Below are positions 20,226 through 27,900 of a DNA stretch of 41,431 nucleotides, piece by piece. Position 1 is the first letter of the stretch. Each line of letters starts with the position of its first letter. Source of the stretch: Isosphaera sp. (GTDB lineage: Bacteria; Planctomycetota; Planctomycetia; Gemmatales; Gemmataceae); contig PNKH01000073.1 in assembly GCA_013822345.1 (NCBI GenBank), positions 1-41,431 of the forward strand, in the 5' to 3' direction. Position numbers and translations under genes: made by a program. The notes beneath the pieces were generated by a model that saw nothing but the letters and a program-made list of their open reading frames with translations, ran no database searches and had not been told where the DNA came from.

Positions 20226-20699
20226 ATGGCGACCGCGGTGTTGCGCGAACTCGCGGGGCCGCACCCGTGGATGTGGTTCGAGGAGCCGTGGTTCTGGTAC
20301 GGGCGGACCGCCCGCCTCCTGACCGACGGCTGGCAGCGGGTCGCCCGGCACGCGCTCGCCGACGGGTCCGCGGAAGAGTTGCACGCCGGCCGGGCCGACT
20401 ACGAGGCGGTGCTGCTCACGCACCTCAAGGTCTTCGACGGCCTCCTCGTGATCGCGAGCCGGTTCGGTGAGGAGGTCCGCCCGACCGACCTCGCCGTGCG
20501 GATCGCCGAAGCCCGCGACCGGCTCCGGGGGCACTACGACTCGCTCTTCCCGCGGTGGCAGACGCTCGCGGACCTCGAGGCCATCCTGCTCGAACTCGCG
20601 TCCGTCCCGCACGACCGGCTGAAGGACCTGGCCGCACAGCACCCGCCCGACCCGTCCTGGTACAAGGAGCGAGTCAAGAAGCCCGCGCCGAAGGAGTGA
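20226..20699 (+). CDS. Hypothetical protein upstream of the PemK-like gene
   Basis: A 157-residue, mostly helical protein I do not recognise. ATG 20226 is chosen because GGAGG lies eight bases upstream; a GTG at 20217 overlaps that ribosome site. The N-terminus is aromatic (WMWFEEPWFWYGR), followed by amphipathic helices and a basic tail KERVKKPAPKE. No signal peptide or membrane helix is seen. Its stop lies six bases before the start of the PemK/MazF-like gene, so the pair looks like a two-gene cassette. It might serve as the toxin's partner, but it does not resemble the AbrB or ribbon-helix-helix antitoxins usually found with MazF, so that role is only a guess. Confidence 0.75.
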   Translation: MATAVLRELAGPHPWMWFEEPWFWYGRTARLLTDGWQRVARHALADGSAEELHAGRADYEAVLLTHLKVFDGLLVIASRFGEEVRPTDLAVRIAEARDRLRGHYDSLFPRWQTLADLEAILLELASVPHDRLKDLAAQHPPDPSWYKERVKKPAPKE

Positions 20700-20705
20700 C
20701 CGGCC

Positions 20706-21106
20706 GTGGGCTCGTCCTTGCACCAGGGGCGGATCGTGTGGGTCGAGTTGCTCGACCCGCAGGGCCGGAACCCGAAGGTGCGGCCTGCCGTCGTGCTCAC
20801 CCCACGGCGGAGATCCGGTCCGACGGCGAGGTGGTCGTCGCCGCGGTCAGCCGGCAGGTCGACCGGTCCCCCGCCGGGGTCTCCGTCCCGCTCCAGTGGC
20901 AGCGCGGCGGCCACCCGCGGACCGGGCTGAACGGCCCGAACGTCGTCGTCTGTACGTGGCTGGTCGTCGTCCCGGTGTCGGCGGTCGGGGGCGACGCGAT
21001 CGGCGGGGTCGTTCCGTTCCGGGAGATGGCCCGTATCCTGGACATCGTCGCGTCCCTCCGGGCCGACACCCGAGACCCACCACCCGATCCTCCCGCAACC
21101 CCATGA
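20706..21106 (+). pseudogene. PemK/MazF-like toxin gene, apparent one-base frameshift
   Basis: The first frame from GTG 20706 reads the opening of a PemK/MazF-type endoribonuclease: HQGRIVWVELLDPQGR, then KVRPAVVLT. It then runs into unrelated residues. From 20804 a different frame continues the same fold, with TAEIRSDGEVVVAAVS, then NVVVCTWLVVVPVSAV and FREMARILDIV, ending in TGA at 21106. Joining the frames needs one extra base near 20802-20803 and would give a normal protein of about 133 residues, typical of the family. Its stop overlaps the next start as ATGA. The intact protein would cut RNA at short motifs; as read, the product is truncated. A sequencing error or programmed frameshift are alternatives to true decay. 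Confidence 0.75.
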
Positions 21107-22089
21107 GAGAGTTCGACGTCATCGGCCTCGGCAACTCGCTGGTCGACATCCTGCTGGAGCTGACCGACCAGGAGTTCGCCCCGCTCGCGTTCGAGCGCGG
21201 GACGATGCGGCTGGTCGACCCGCCGGACCAGAAGCGGCTGATCGCCGCGTTCGCCGACCACGAGCCGCGGCTGGTGTCCGGCGGGAGCGTGGCCAACTCG
21301 GTCATCGCCTGCTCCCAGCTCGGCGGCCGCGGGGCGTTCGTCGGGTGCGTCGGGGACGACCGGTACGGGCTGCACTACGTCGAGGAGTTCGAGGCCCTGG
21401 GGATCGACTTCGTCAACCCGCCGCTGGTCGGGGAGACGACCGGGACGTGCGTCAGCATCATCACCCCGGACGCCGAGCGGACGATGCGGACCAGCCTGGC
21501 GGTGTCCAGCCACCTGGCCGCCCGGCACGTCCCGGCCGCCCGGGTGGCGGCCGCCGGGTGGCTGTTCGTCGAGGGGTACGTGTTCGCCAACCCGAGCACC
21601 GGCCAGCACGCGATCCGGGAGGCGGTGCGGGCGGCCAAGGCCGGCGGGACGAAGGTCGCCCTGACCTGCTCCGACGCGTTCGTCCCGCAGGCGTTCGGGG
21701 ACCCGTTCCGGGAGGCCCTGGCCCAGTCCGACCTGCTGTTCTGCAACGCGACCGAGGCGGTGGCGGTGGCCGGCGGGGCGGACGCGGCGGAGGCGTTCGC
21801 CAAGCTGAAGGGGTTGGTCCCGGCGGCGGTGGTGACGGACGGGCCGAACGGGGCGTTCGTCCGGTTCGGCGGGGCCGAGCACCACGTCCCGGCGTTCCCG
21901 TGCAAGCCGGTCGACCTGACCGGGGCCGGGGACATGTTCGCCGGGGCGTTCCTGTACGGGGTGACGCACGGGGTGCCGGCGGAGAAGGCGGCCCGGGCGG
22001 CGAACTTCCTGGCGATGAAGGTGATCACCCAGATCGGCGCCCGGCTGCACCACGGGGCGAAGGAGTTCTGGGCGCAAGCCGTCGCGTGA
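21103..22089 (+). CDS. PfkB-family carbohydrate/nucleoside kinase (adenosine kinase-like)
   Basis: A 328-residue ribokinase-fold enzyme. The N-terminal DVIGLGNSLVDILLEL matches the PfkB opening, SGGSVANSVIACSQLGG is the substrate-binding signature, and DLTGAGDMFAGAF near the C-terminus is the anion-hole motif with the catalytic base Asp. The overall pattern is closest to the adenosine kinase-like branch widespread in bacteria, but sugar or nucleoside specificity is not certain. The start at ATG 21103 overlaps the stop of the PemK-like gene by ATGA, which implies translational coupling that the upstream frameshift would alter. It is followed 10 bp later by thpR. Confidence 0.9.
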   Translation: MREFDVIGLGNSLVDILLELTDQEFAPLAFERGTMRLVDPPDQKRLIAAFADHEPRLVSGGSVANSVIACSQLGGRGAFVGCVGDDRYGLHYVEEFEALGIDFVNPPLVGETTGTCVSIITPDAERTMRTSLAVSSHLAARHVPAARVAAAGWLFVEGYVFANPSTGQHAIREAVRAAKAGGTKVALTCSDAFVPQAFGDPFREALAQSDLLFCNATEAVAVAGGADAAEAFAKLKGLVPAAVVTDGPNGAFVRFGGAEHHVPAFPCKPVDLTGAGDMFAGAFLYGVTHGVPAEKAARAANFLAMKVITQIGARLHHGAKEFWAQAVA

Positions 22090-22099
22090 GGGCCGGGCC

Positions 22100-22678
22100 G
22101 TGCCGAGGACGCGCACGTTCATCGCCGTCGACCCCGGGCCCGGCGTCCGCGCCGCCGCCGCCGACCTCCAGCGCGGCCTGGCCCGGACCGGGGCGGAGGT
22201 GAGGTGGGTCGCCCCGGAGGGCATGCACGTCACCCTGCTGTTCCTCGGCGAGGTGGACGACCGCGAGCTGCCGGCCGTCTGCCGGGCGGTGGCCGAGGTC
22301 GCCGCGACCGAGCCGGCGTTCACCCTCGGCGTGTCCGGGGTGGGGGCGTTCCCGAACGCCCGCCGGCCGAAGGTGGTGTGGGCCGGGGTGACCGAGGGGG
22401 CGGACGCCCTGCGGCGGCTGCACGCGAAGCTGGAGGCGAGGCTGCTCGACCTGGGGTGCTACCGGGCCGAGGAGCGCGGGTACACCCCGCACCTGACGCT
22501 CGGCCGGGTGCGGGGCGAGGCGGACGGGTTCGCCCTGGTCCCGGAGCTGGCGAGGCACGCGACCTGGGACGCCGGCCGGGCGGCGGTGGACGAGGTGCTG
22601 GTGTTCGGCAGCGTGCTGGAGCGGGACGGCCCGGTGTACACCGTCCTGGGCCGCGGCGAGTTGGCCGGGGCGGGTTGA
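22100..22678 (+). CDS. thpR: RNA 2',3'-cyclic phosphodiesterase ThpR
   Basis: A 192-residue 2H phosphoesterase. The two catalytic HxT motifs are visible as HVTLLFLG (about residues 44-51) and HLTLGR (about 132-137). The family (ThpR/LigT) opens 2',3'-cyclic phosphates of RNA to 2'-phosphate and can ligate tRNA halves in vitro. The length is usual for the family. The start is GTG 22100, 10 bp after the PfkB gene, with GAGGG just upstream, so it is likely translated from the same mRNA. A tRNA-Arg gene follows 39 bp after the stop. Confidence 0.94.
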   Translation: MPRTRTFIAVDPGPGVRAAAADLQRGLARTGAEVRWVAPEGMHVTLLFLGEVDDRELPAVCRAVAEVAATEPAFTLGVSGVGAFPNARRPKVVWAGVTEGADALRRLHAKLEARLLDLGCYRAEERGYTPHLTLGRVRGEADGFALVPELARHATWDAGRAAVDEVLVFGSVLERDGPVYTVLGRGELAGAG

Positions 22679-22717
22679 CCGCGACCGGCGGCCGGCCCGG
22701 CGGTACAATGCCGACGC

Positions 22718-22791
22718 GCGCCCGTAGCTCAACTGGATAGAGCATCCGCCTTCTAAGCGGAAGCGTGTGGGTTCGATTCCCACCGGGCGTA
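22718..22791 (+). tRNA. tRNA-Arg (anticodon TCT)
   Basis: A 74-base cloverleaf. The acceptor stem is 22718-22724 with 22784-22790 (one G-U pair at the end), and the D arm is closed by GCTC with GAGC. The anticodon stem is 22745-22749 with 22757-22761, and the loop places TCT at 22752-22754. A five-base variable loop and a standard T arm with TTCGATT follow. The discriminator base is A22791 and CCA is not encoded. TCT reads AGA/AGG arginine codons, which should be rare in so GC-rich a genome. The gene ends 15 bases before the next start codon. Confidence 0.96.
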
Positions 22792-22806
22792 CTCCCCGAG
22801 GCCGCG

Positions 22807-23364
22807 GTGCCGACCGAGCGCGAGCGAATGCTGGCGGGCGAGCTGTACGACCCGCTGGACCCGGAGCTGGCCGCCCTCCGGGAACGCGCCCGCGACCTCC
22901 TCCACGAGCTGAACGCCACCCGCGAGCGGGACGCCGAAGTGCGGCGCCGCCTGCTCGCGGACCTGTTCGGCTGCGGCGGCGACACCGTCACGGTGCAGCC
23001 GCCGTTCTTCTGCGACTACGGGGCGAACATCCGCCTCGGCGCCCGCGTCTACTTCAACTTCAACTGCGTCGTCCTCGATGTCTGCCCGGTCACCGTCGGC
23101 GACTTCACCCTGTTCGGCCCGGCCGTCCAGATCTACACCGCGGCGCACCCGATGAACGCCGAACAGCGGCGGGGGCCGGAGTTCGGCAAGCCGGTGGTGA
23201 TCGGGTCGGACGTGTGGGTCGGCGGCGGGGCGGTCATCTGCCCCGGGGTGACGGTCGGGGACCGGACGGTGATCGGGGCCGGGAGCGTGGTCACCCGCGA
23301 CGTCCCGGCCGGGGTGTTCGCCGCCGGCAACCCGTGCCGCGTCGTCCGCGAGATCACCGAGTAA
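22807..23364 (+). CDS. Hexapeptide-repeat sugar O-acetyltransferase (maltose/galactoside type)
   Basis: A 185-residue acetyltransferase with a left-handed beta helix. Residues from MLAGELYDPLDPEL match the N-terminal helix of maltose/galactoside acetyltransferases. Hexapeptide units (ANIRLG, PVTVGD, VWVGGGAVICPG, VTVGDRTVIGAG) form the coil, and the catalytic His is in TAAHPMN. It would transfer acetyl from acetyl-CoA to a sugar hydroxyl, as in detoxification or surface glycan modification. GTG 22807 is preferred, with GAGG five bases before it; ATG 22828 is an alternative. The start lies 15 bases after the tRNA-Arg end, so the message probably includes the tRNA. Confidence 0.93.
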   Translation: MPTERERMLAGELYDPLDPELAALRERARDLLHELNATRERDAEVRRRLLADLFGCGGDTVTVQPPFFCDYGANIRLGARVYFNFNCVVLDVCPVTVGDFTLFGPAVQIYTAAHPMNAEQRRGPEFGKPVVIGSDVWVGGGAVICPGVTVGDRTVIGAGSVVTRDVPAGVFAAGNPCRVVREITE

Positions 23365-23393
23365 AATGAAGGCGGGTGACCGGGGGGAATGAC

Positions 23394-23633
23394 ATGGACT
23401 ACCAGACGATCGAGGACTGGCGGCGGGCGAACCCGTTCCAGCCGTTCCGCCTCGTGATGACCGACGGGCGGACGTTCGACATCTTGCACCCGAACCTGGT
23501 CTGGCCCGGCCGCGTGACCGTCCTGATCGGCATCCAGGACCCGGCCGAGCCGGCCGGCGTGTTCGGGCAGTACATCAGCGCCGCGACGCTCCACGTCGTT
23601 CGCGTCGAACCGGTCCCCGTCGGCACGGTGTGA
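23394..23633 (+). CDS. Small conserved hypothetical protein (79 aa)
   Basis: A 79-residue soluble protein. ATG 23394 has a purine-rich GGGGGGA ribosome site. The sequence opens DYQTIEDWRRANPFQPFRLVMTDG, a pattern I associate with small planctomycete proteins of unknown function that share a beta-hairpin core (FDILHPNLVWPG, TVLIGIQDP, ISAATLHVVRVEPV). No catalytic motif is visible. Its stop overlaps the start of the DNA methyltransferase gene as TGATG, so the two are translationally coupled; whether they act together is unknown. Confidence 0.8.
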   Translation: MDYQTIEDWRRANPFQPFRLVMTDGRTFDILHPNLVWPGRVTVLIGIQDPAEPAGVFGQYISAATLHVVRVEPVPVGTV

Positions 23634-24865
23634 TGAGCGACGCACCCCGGAGGCGGCGGTCCCTGACCCACGTCGGCGGCGGGGTCCGCACCGCCGGCGA
23701 CGCCGCGGACGGCGACCGCCTCGCCCGCGCCCTCGCGGTCGCCCCGGCGACCGACGCCCCCGACGACCCGGCCCGCGCCCACGTCCACGGGTTCCACACC
23801 TACCCCGCCCGGATGCACCCGACCACCGCCGCCCGCCTGGTCCGGGCGTTCGCCCCGAGCGGCGGACGCGTCCTCGACCCGTTCTGCGGCTCCGGCACCG
23901 TCCTCGTGGAGGCGCAGCTCGCCGGCCTCGCCGCCCGCGGCACCGACCTGAACCCGCTCGCCGTCCTGCTGTCCCGGTGCAAGACGCGCCCACGGACCGC
24001 CGCCGAACTCGGTCGGCTCGTGGAGCGGGCGACGGAGTGCGCCGAGACGGCCGACGCGCGGCGGAAGGCGAAGGCCGGGGCGACGCGGCGGTTCCCGGAC
24101 GAGGACGTCCGGCTGTTCGAGCCGCACGTCCTGCTCGAACTCGACTCGCTCCGGGCGGCGGTCGCGGCGGTGCCGGACGCGACCGCCCGCGCCGACCTGT
24201 GGCTCGTCCTGTCGTCACTGCTGGTGAAACTGTCGCGACAGGCGGCCGACACGTCCGACCGGGCGGCCCCGCGCCGCACTGCCGCCGGGTTCGCCGCCCG
24301 GCTGTTCGCCCGCAAGGCGGAGGAACTCGCCGGCCGCCTGGCGGCCTTCGCGCGGCTGCTGCCGTCGCCCCCCCCGCCGGCCGCCGCCGACGAGGACGAC
24401 GCGACCGCCCCGGCCACCGTGCGGCCCGGGATGGCCGACGCGATCGTGACCTCGCCGCCCTACGCCGCGACCTACGACTACGCGGCGCACCACGCCCTGC
24501 GGATGCGGTGGCTCGGGCTGAACGCGTCGAAGTTGACCCGCGGCGAACTCGGGTCGCGGGCGGCGTACCGGCGGGTGAAGCCCGGGGCGGCGCGAGAGAC
24601 GTGGGGGCGGGAACTCGCCGGGTTCTTCCAGTCGGCGGCCCGGCTGCTGCCGCCCGGCGGGCCGCTCGTGCTGGTGATGGCCGACTCGGCGGTCGGCGGC
24701 GCGGCCGTGCGGGCGGACGAGGTGGTGGCGGAGGTGGGGCGGGCGTGCGGGTTCGTCCCGGCGGCGTGCGCGTCGCAGGACCGGCCGCACTTCCACGGCC
24801 CCGGCCGGGACGCGTTCCGCGACCGCCCCCGGGCCGAGCACGCGATCCTGCTGCGGCGGGCGTGA
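23633..24865 (+). CDS. DNA methyltransferase-like protein (N4-cytosine/N6-adenine type), orphan
   Basis: A 410-residue protein with the AdoMet-binding motif I DPFCGSGT (82-89) and catalytic motif IV TSPPY (273-277), the latter typical of amino-methyltransferases. HGFHTYPARMHP (53-64) before motif I is also seen in such enzymes, where it helps form the AdoMet pocket. The roughly 180 residues between the two motifs are rich in Ala and Arg and probably form the target-recognition region. No restriction endonuclease gene is adjacent, so it is an orphan methyltransferase or an RNA/DNA-modifying relative. The start at ATG 23633 overlaps the stop of the preceding 79-aa gene. The gene ends two bases before a large inverted repeat shared with the convergent ATPase gene. 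Confidence 0.88.
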   Translation: MSDAPRRRRSLTHVGGGVRTAGDAADGDRLARALAVAPATDAPDDPARAHVHGFHTYPARMHPTTAARLVRAFAPSGGRVLDPFCGSGTVLVEAQLAGLAARGTDLNPLAVLLSRCKTRPRTAAELGRLVERATECAETADARRKAKAGATRRFPDEDVRLFEPHVLLELDSLRAAVAAVPDATARADLWLVLSSLLVKLSRQAADTSDRAAPRRTAAGFAARLFARKAEELAGRLAAFARLLPSPPPPAAADEDDATAPATVRPGMADAIVTSPPYAATYDYAAHHALRMRWLGLNASKLTRGELGSRAAYRRVKPGAARETWGRELAGFFQSAARLLPPGGPLVLVMADSAVGGAAVRADEVVAEVGRACGFVPAACASQDRPHFHGPGRDAFRDRPRAEHAILLRRA

Positions 24866-24867
24866 CC

Positions 24868-24985
24868 ATCCTGGACCGCGGGCGTCCCGCCCGCCCCACG
24901 TACCCGGCGCGGTGACGTGAACGGTCCGCCCGGGAGCGGACGGGGCGGGGCCGGTGGAGCGGCCGGGACGGCCGCGGTCCAGGAT
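24868..24985. repeat. Inverted repeat filling the gap between convergent genes
   Basis: Arms of 27 bp at 24868-24894 and 24959-24985 pair with two mismatches. The right arm has the same core as the repeats at 7754-7823 and 41155-41218. The element begins two bases after the methyltransferase stop and ends directly at the ATPase stop codon. It could act as a two-way terminator, and it looks like a palindromic repeat element inserted between the genes. Confidence 0.8.
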
Positions 24986-27900
24986 TCACGGCTCCTTCCC
25001 GCCGAGGCGCGGGGCGACCACCGACGGCACCTTGAACAGGTCCGGGTCGACCAGGAACAGGTGCCGCCTGGCCGGGACGTCCGGGGCGTCGATCAGCACC
25101 TTGTCCCGGCCGCGGAGGGCGTCGACCGCCGCCTGCACCGTCAGCCGGTGCTCGATCAACTGCCGCCGCTCGGCCAACATCTTCTCCCGCCGGGCGGCCA
25201 GGCCGTCCGCCCCGCCGGCCGCCAGCTCCGCCTCCTCGGCCGGGGTCAGGGTGGTGCGGGCCGCGTGCCACGCCAGGAACGCGTCCCGGTCGGCACGGGC
25301 CGCCTCCCGCTGGGCGTGGGCGTCGGCGTCCGCCCGCTTCAAGACACGGTCCGCCTCCTCGTCCGCCCGCCGCCGCGTCCGGACCGCGTCCGCCTCGGCC
25401 GCGTTCACCAGCCGGTCCCGCTCGGCCGCCGCCCGCGCCACCCGGTGGTACGACTCGACCACCCCGGCCGGCGGGTGGACGTCGTGCAGGACGAACCCGT
25501 CGAGGGCGATGCCGCCGCCCGCGGCGGCCGAGCCGACCCGCTTCCGCAGCCGGGCCAGCGCCTCCCGCTCGACCTCCGCCCGGTGCGTCGTCAGCACCTC
25601 GGTGAACCGCCGCCCGGCGACCACCTCGCGCAGCGCCGACTCGGCGGCCGACCGGACCGCGGCGTCCGGGTCGCGGAACCCGAACAGGAACGCCCGCGGG
25701 TCGGAGACGTGATACCGGACGGTCGCCAGCACCTCGACCAGGTTCTCGTTCCCGGTGATCAGCACCGCCTCGTCGGTCACCCGGTGGATGCCGTCCCCGT
25801 GCCCGCTCGCCCAGGTGTTCCCGGGGCCGGTCCGCCCCGCCCCGCCGACCCGCCGGGCCTGCTCCGCGGTCAGCGTGCGGAACCCGACCTCGACCGTCCG
25901 CACCTCGTCCGGACGGACCCGGGTGACCGTCTCGACCGGCCACGGGTACCGGACGTGCAGCCCGGGCGGCAGGTCCGCGACCGGCCGGCCGAACCGCTTC
26001 ACCACCCCGACCTCGCCGGCGTCGACCACCGCCAGGCACGTCGCCAGCCACCCGAGCAGGGCGACGGCGGCCACCACGCCGGTGACCGCCTTCCACCGGT
26101 GCGCGAGCCCGTGCAGCACCTCGTCGACCGAGAGCCGGCCGAGCCAGTCGTCGAGCCGCCGGGCCGCCCCGCGGACCCGGGCGACCGACCCGGTCGACCC
26201 GGTCCGCTCGAACGCGAGCAGACGCATCGAGTTCAGCAGGACCAGCAGTGACCCGAGTTGGTGGTACACCACGCCGGCGAGCGGGGCCGACCGGTTCCAC
26301 TCGTCCGACGACCCGAGGAGCGGCCACAGCCACCCGGTGACGACCACCCCGACGAGGTTGACGCCGAACCCGAACACGACGATGTTCTGGCGGATGATCC
26401 GGACCGTCTCCCGCGAAAGCCGGACGAGCAGCGGGAGCGGGCGGAGCGGCTCGCCCATCAGGACGATGTCGCCCGCCTCGGCCGCCACGTCGGTCCCGGA
26501 GCCGACCGCGATCCCGACCGCCGCGCGGGCGAGGGCCGGCGCATCATTCACGCCATCCCCGACGAACGCAACGGCGAGCCGCGGGTGGCCGTCTTCCCCC
26601 TCGCCCCCGGAGGGGGAGAGGGCGGTGAGGCCCGTCCGGGCCGAGCCGGGTGAGGGGGCGGGCGTCCACGGATGTCCGGGTGCGTTCCCCCCCTCACCCG
26701 GCCGGCGAGCAAGCTCGCCGACCGCCCTCTCCCCCTCCGGGGGCGAGGGGGAAGACGCGGCGACCCACGCTGCCTTTTCGGCGGGGAGCAACCCGGCGTG
26801 AACCTCGGTCACCGGCAGCTGCCCGGCGACCGCCCGGGCGACGGCCGGGCGGTCGCCGGTGAGCAGCGCGACCGGGGCCAAGCCGAGCGCCCGCAGGTCC
26901 GCCAGCACCTCCGCCGCCTCCGGCCGCACCCGGTCCCGACACCCGACCGCCCCGAGCACCGTTCCCCCGGCCGCGACGAGGAGCGAGGTCTGCCCGGCCG
27001 CGTCGAGTCGGTCGAGGGCGGCGACCGCGTCCGACCCGACCGCGACGCCCTGCTCCTCCAGGAACCGGCGGGTGCCGACTACGACCGCGGCGCCCCCGAC
27101 GGTCGCCGTCACACCCCCGCCGGGGTGCGCCCGGAAGTCGGCCGCGTCCGGCAGTGACAGCCCCCTGTCACGCGCCGCGGCGAGCACCGCCCGGGCGAGC
27201 GGGTGTTCGCTCCCGCCCTCCGCCGCCGCGGCCGTCGCCAGCACCTCCTCCGCGGTCGCCCCGCCGACCGGGACCACGTCGCCGACTTCGAGCTTCCCTT
27301 CGGTCAGCGTACCGGTCTTGTCGAACGCGACGGCGGTGACCCCGGCCAGGCGTTCGAGCGCCGACCCGCCCTTGATGAGCACGCCGGTGCCGGCGAGCCG
27401 GCCGAGGGCGGCGATGACCGCCGCCGGGGTGGCGAGGATGAGGGCGCACGGGCAGGCGACGACGAGCACCGCCATCGCCGGGTACGCGGCGGCCCCGGCG
27501 GCGGCCCGGAGGGTCGGCTTCGCCCCCCCCGGCGGCGGGGCCGCGTTCAGTTGGAAGAAGACGTTGGCGGCGAACGTCAGGACGGCGAGGGCGAGGACGG
27601 TCGGGAGGAAGAACCGGGCGAGGCGGTCGGCGTACCGCTCCAGCGGGGCCTTGTCCTTGAGGGCCTGGGCGGTCAGGGCGATGACCCGCCCGGCGACCGT
27701 GTCCGCCGCCACCTTCCGGGCCTCGACGGTGAGCGCCCCGTCCTGCACCACGCACCCGGCCAGCACCTCGTCGCCCGGCCCCTTGTCGGCCGGCACGCTC
27801 TCGCCGGTCAGTGCGGCCGTGTCCACCGCCGACCGCCCGTCGACCACCACGCCGTCGACCGGCACCTTCCCGCCGGGCTTCACCACCACCCGGTCGCCGG

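Noticed and set aside
26593-26754. Assembly or cloning artefact as the cause of the ATPase insert
   Set aside because: The insert keeps the frame exactly and resembles another repeat in the window, so a natural element is more likely, though resequencing would settle it.
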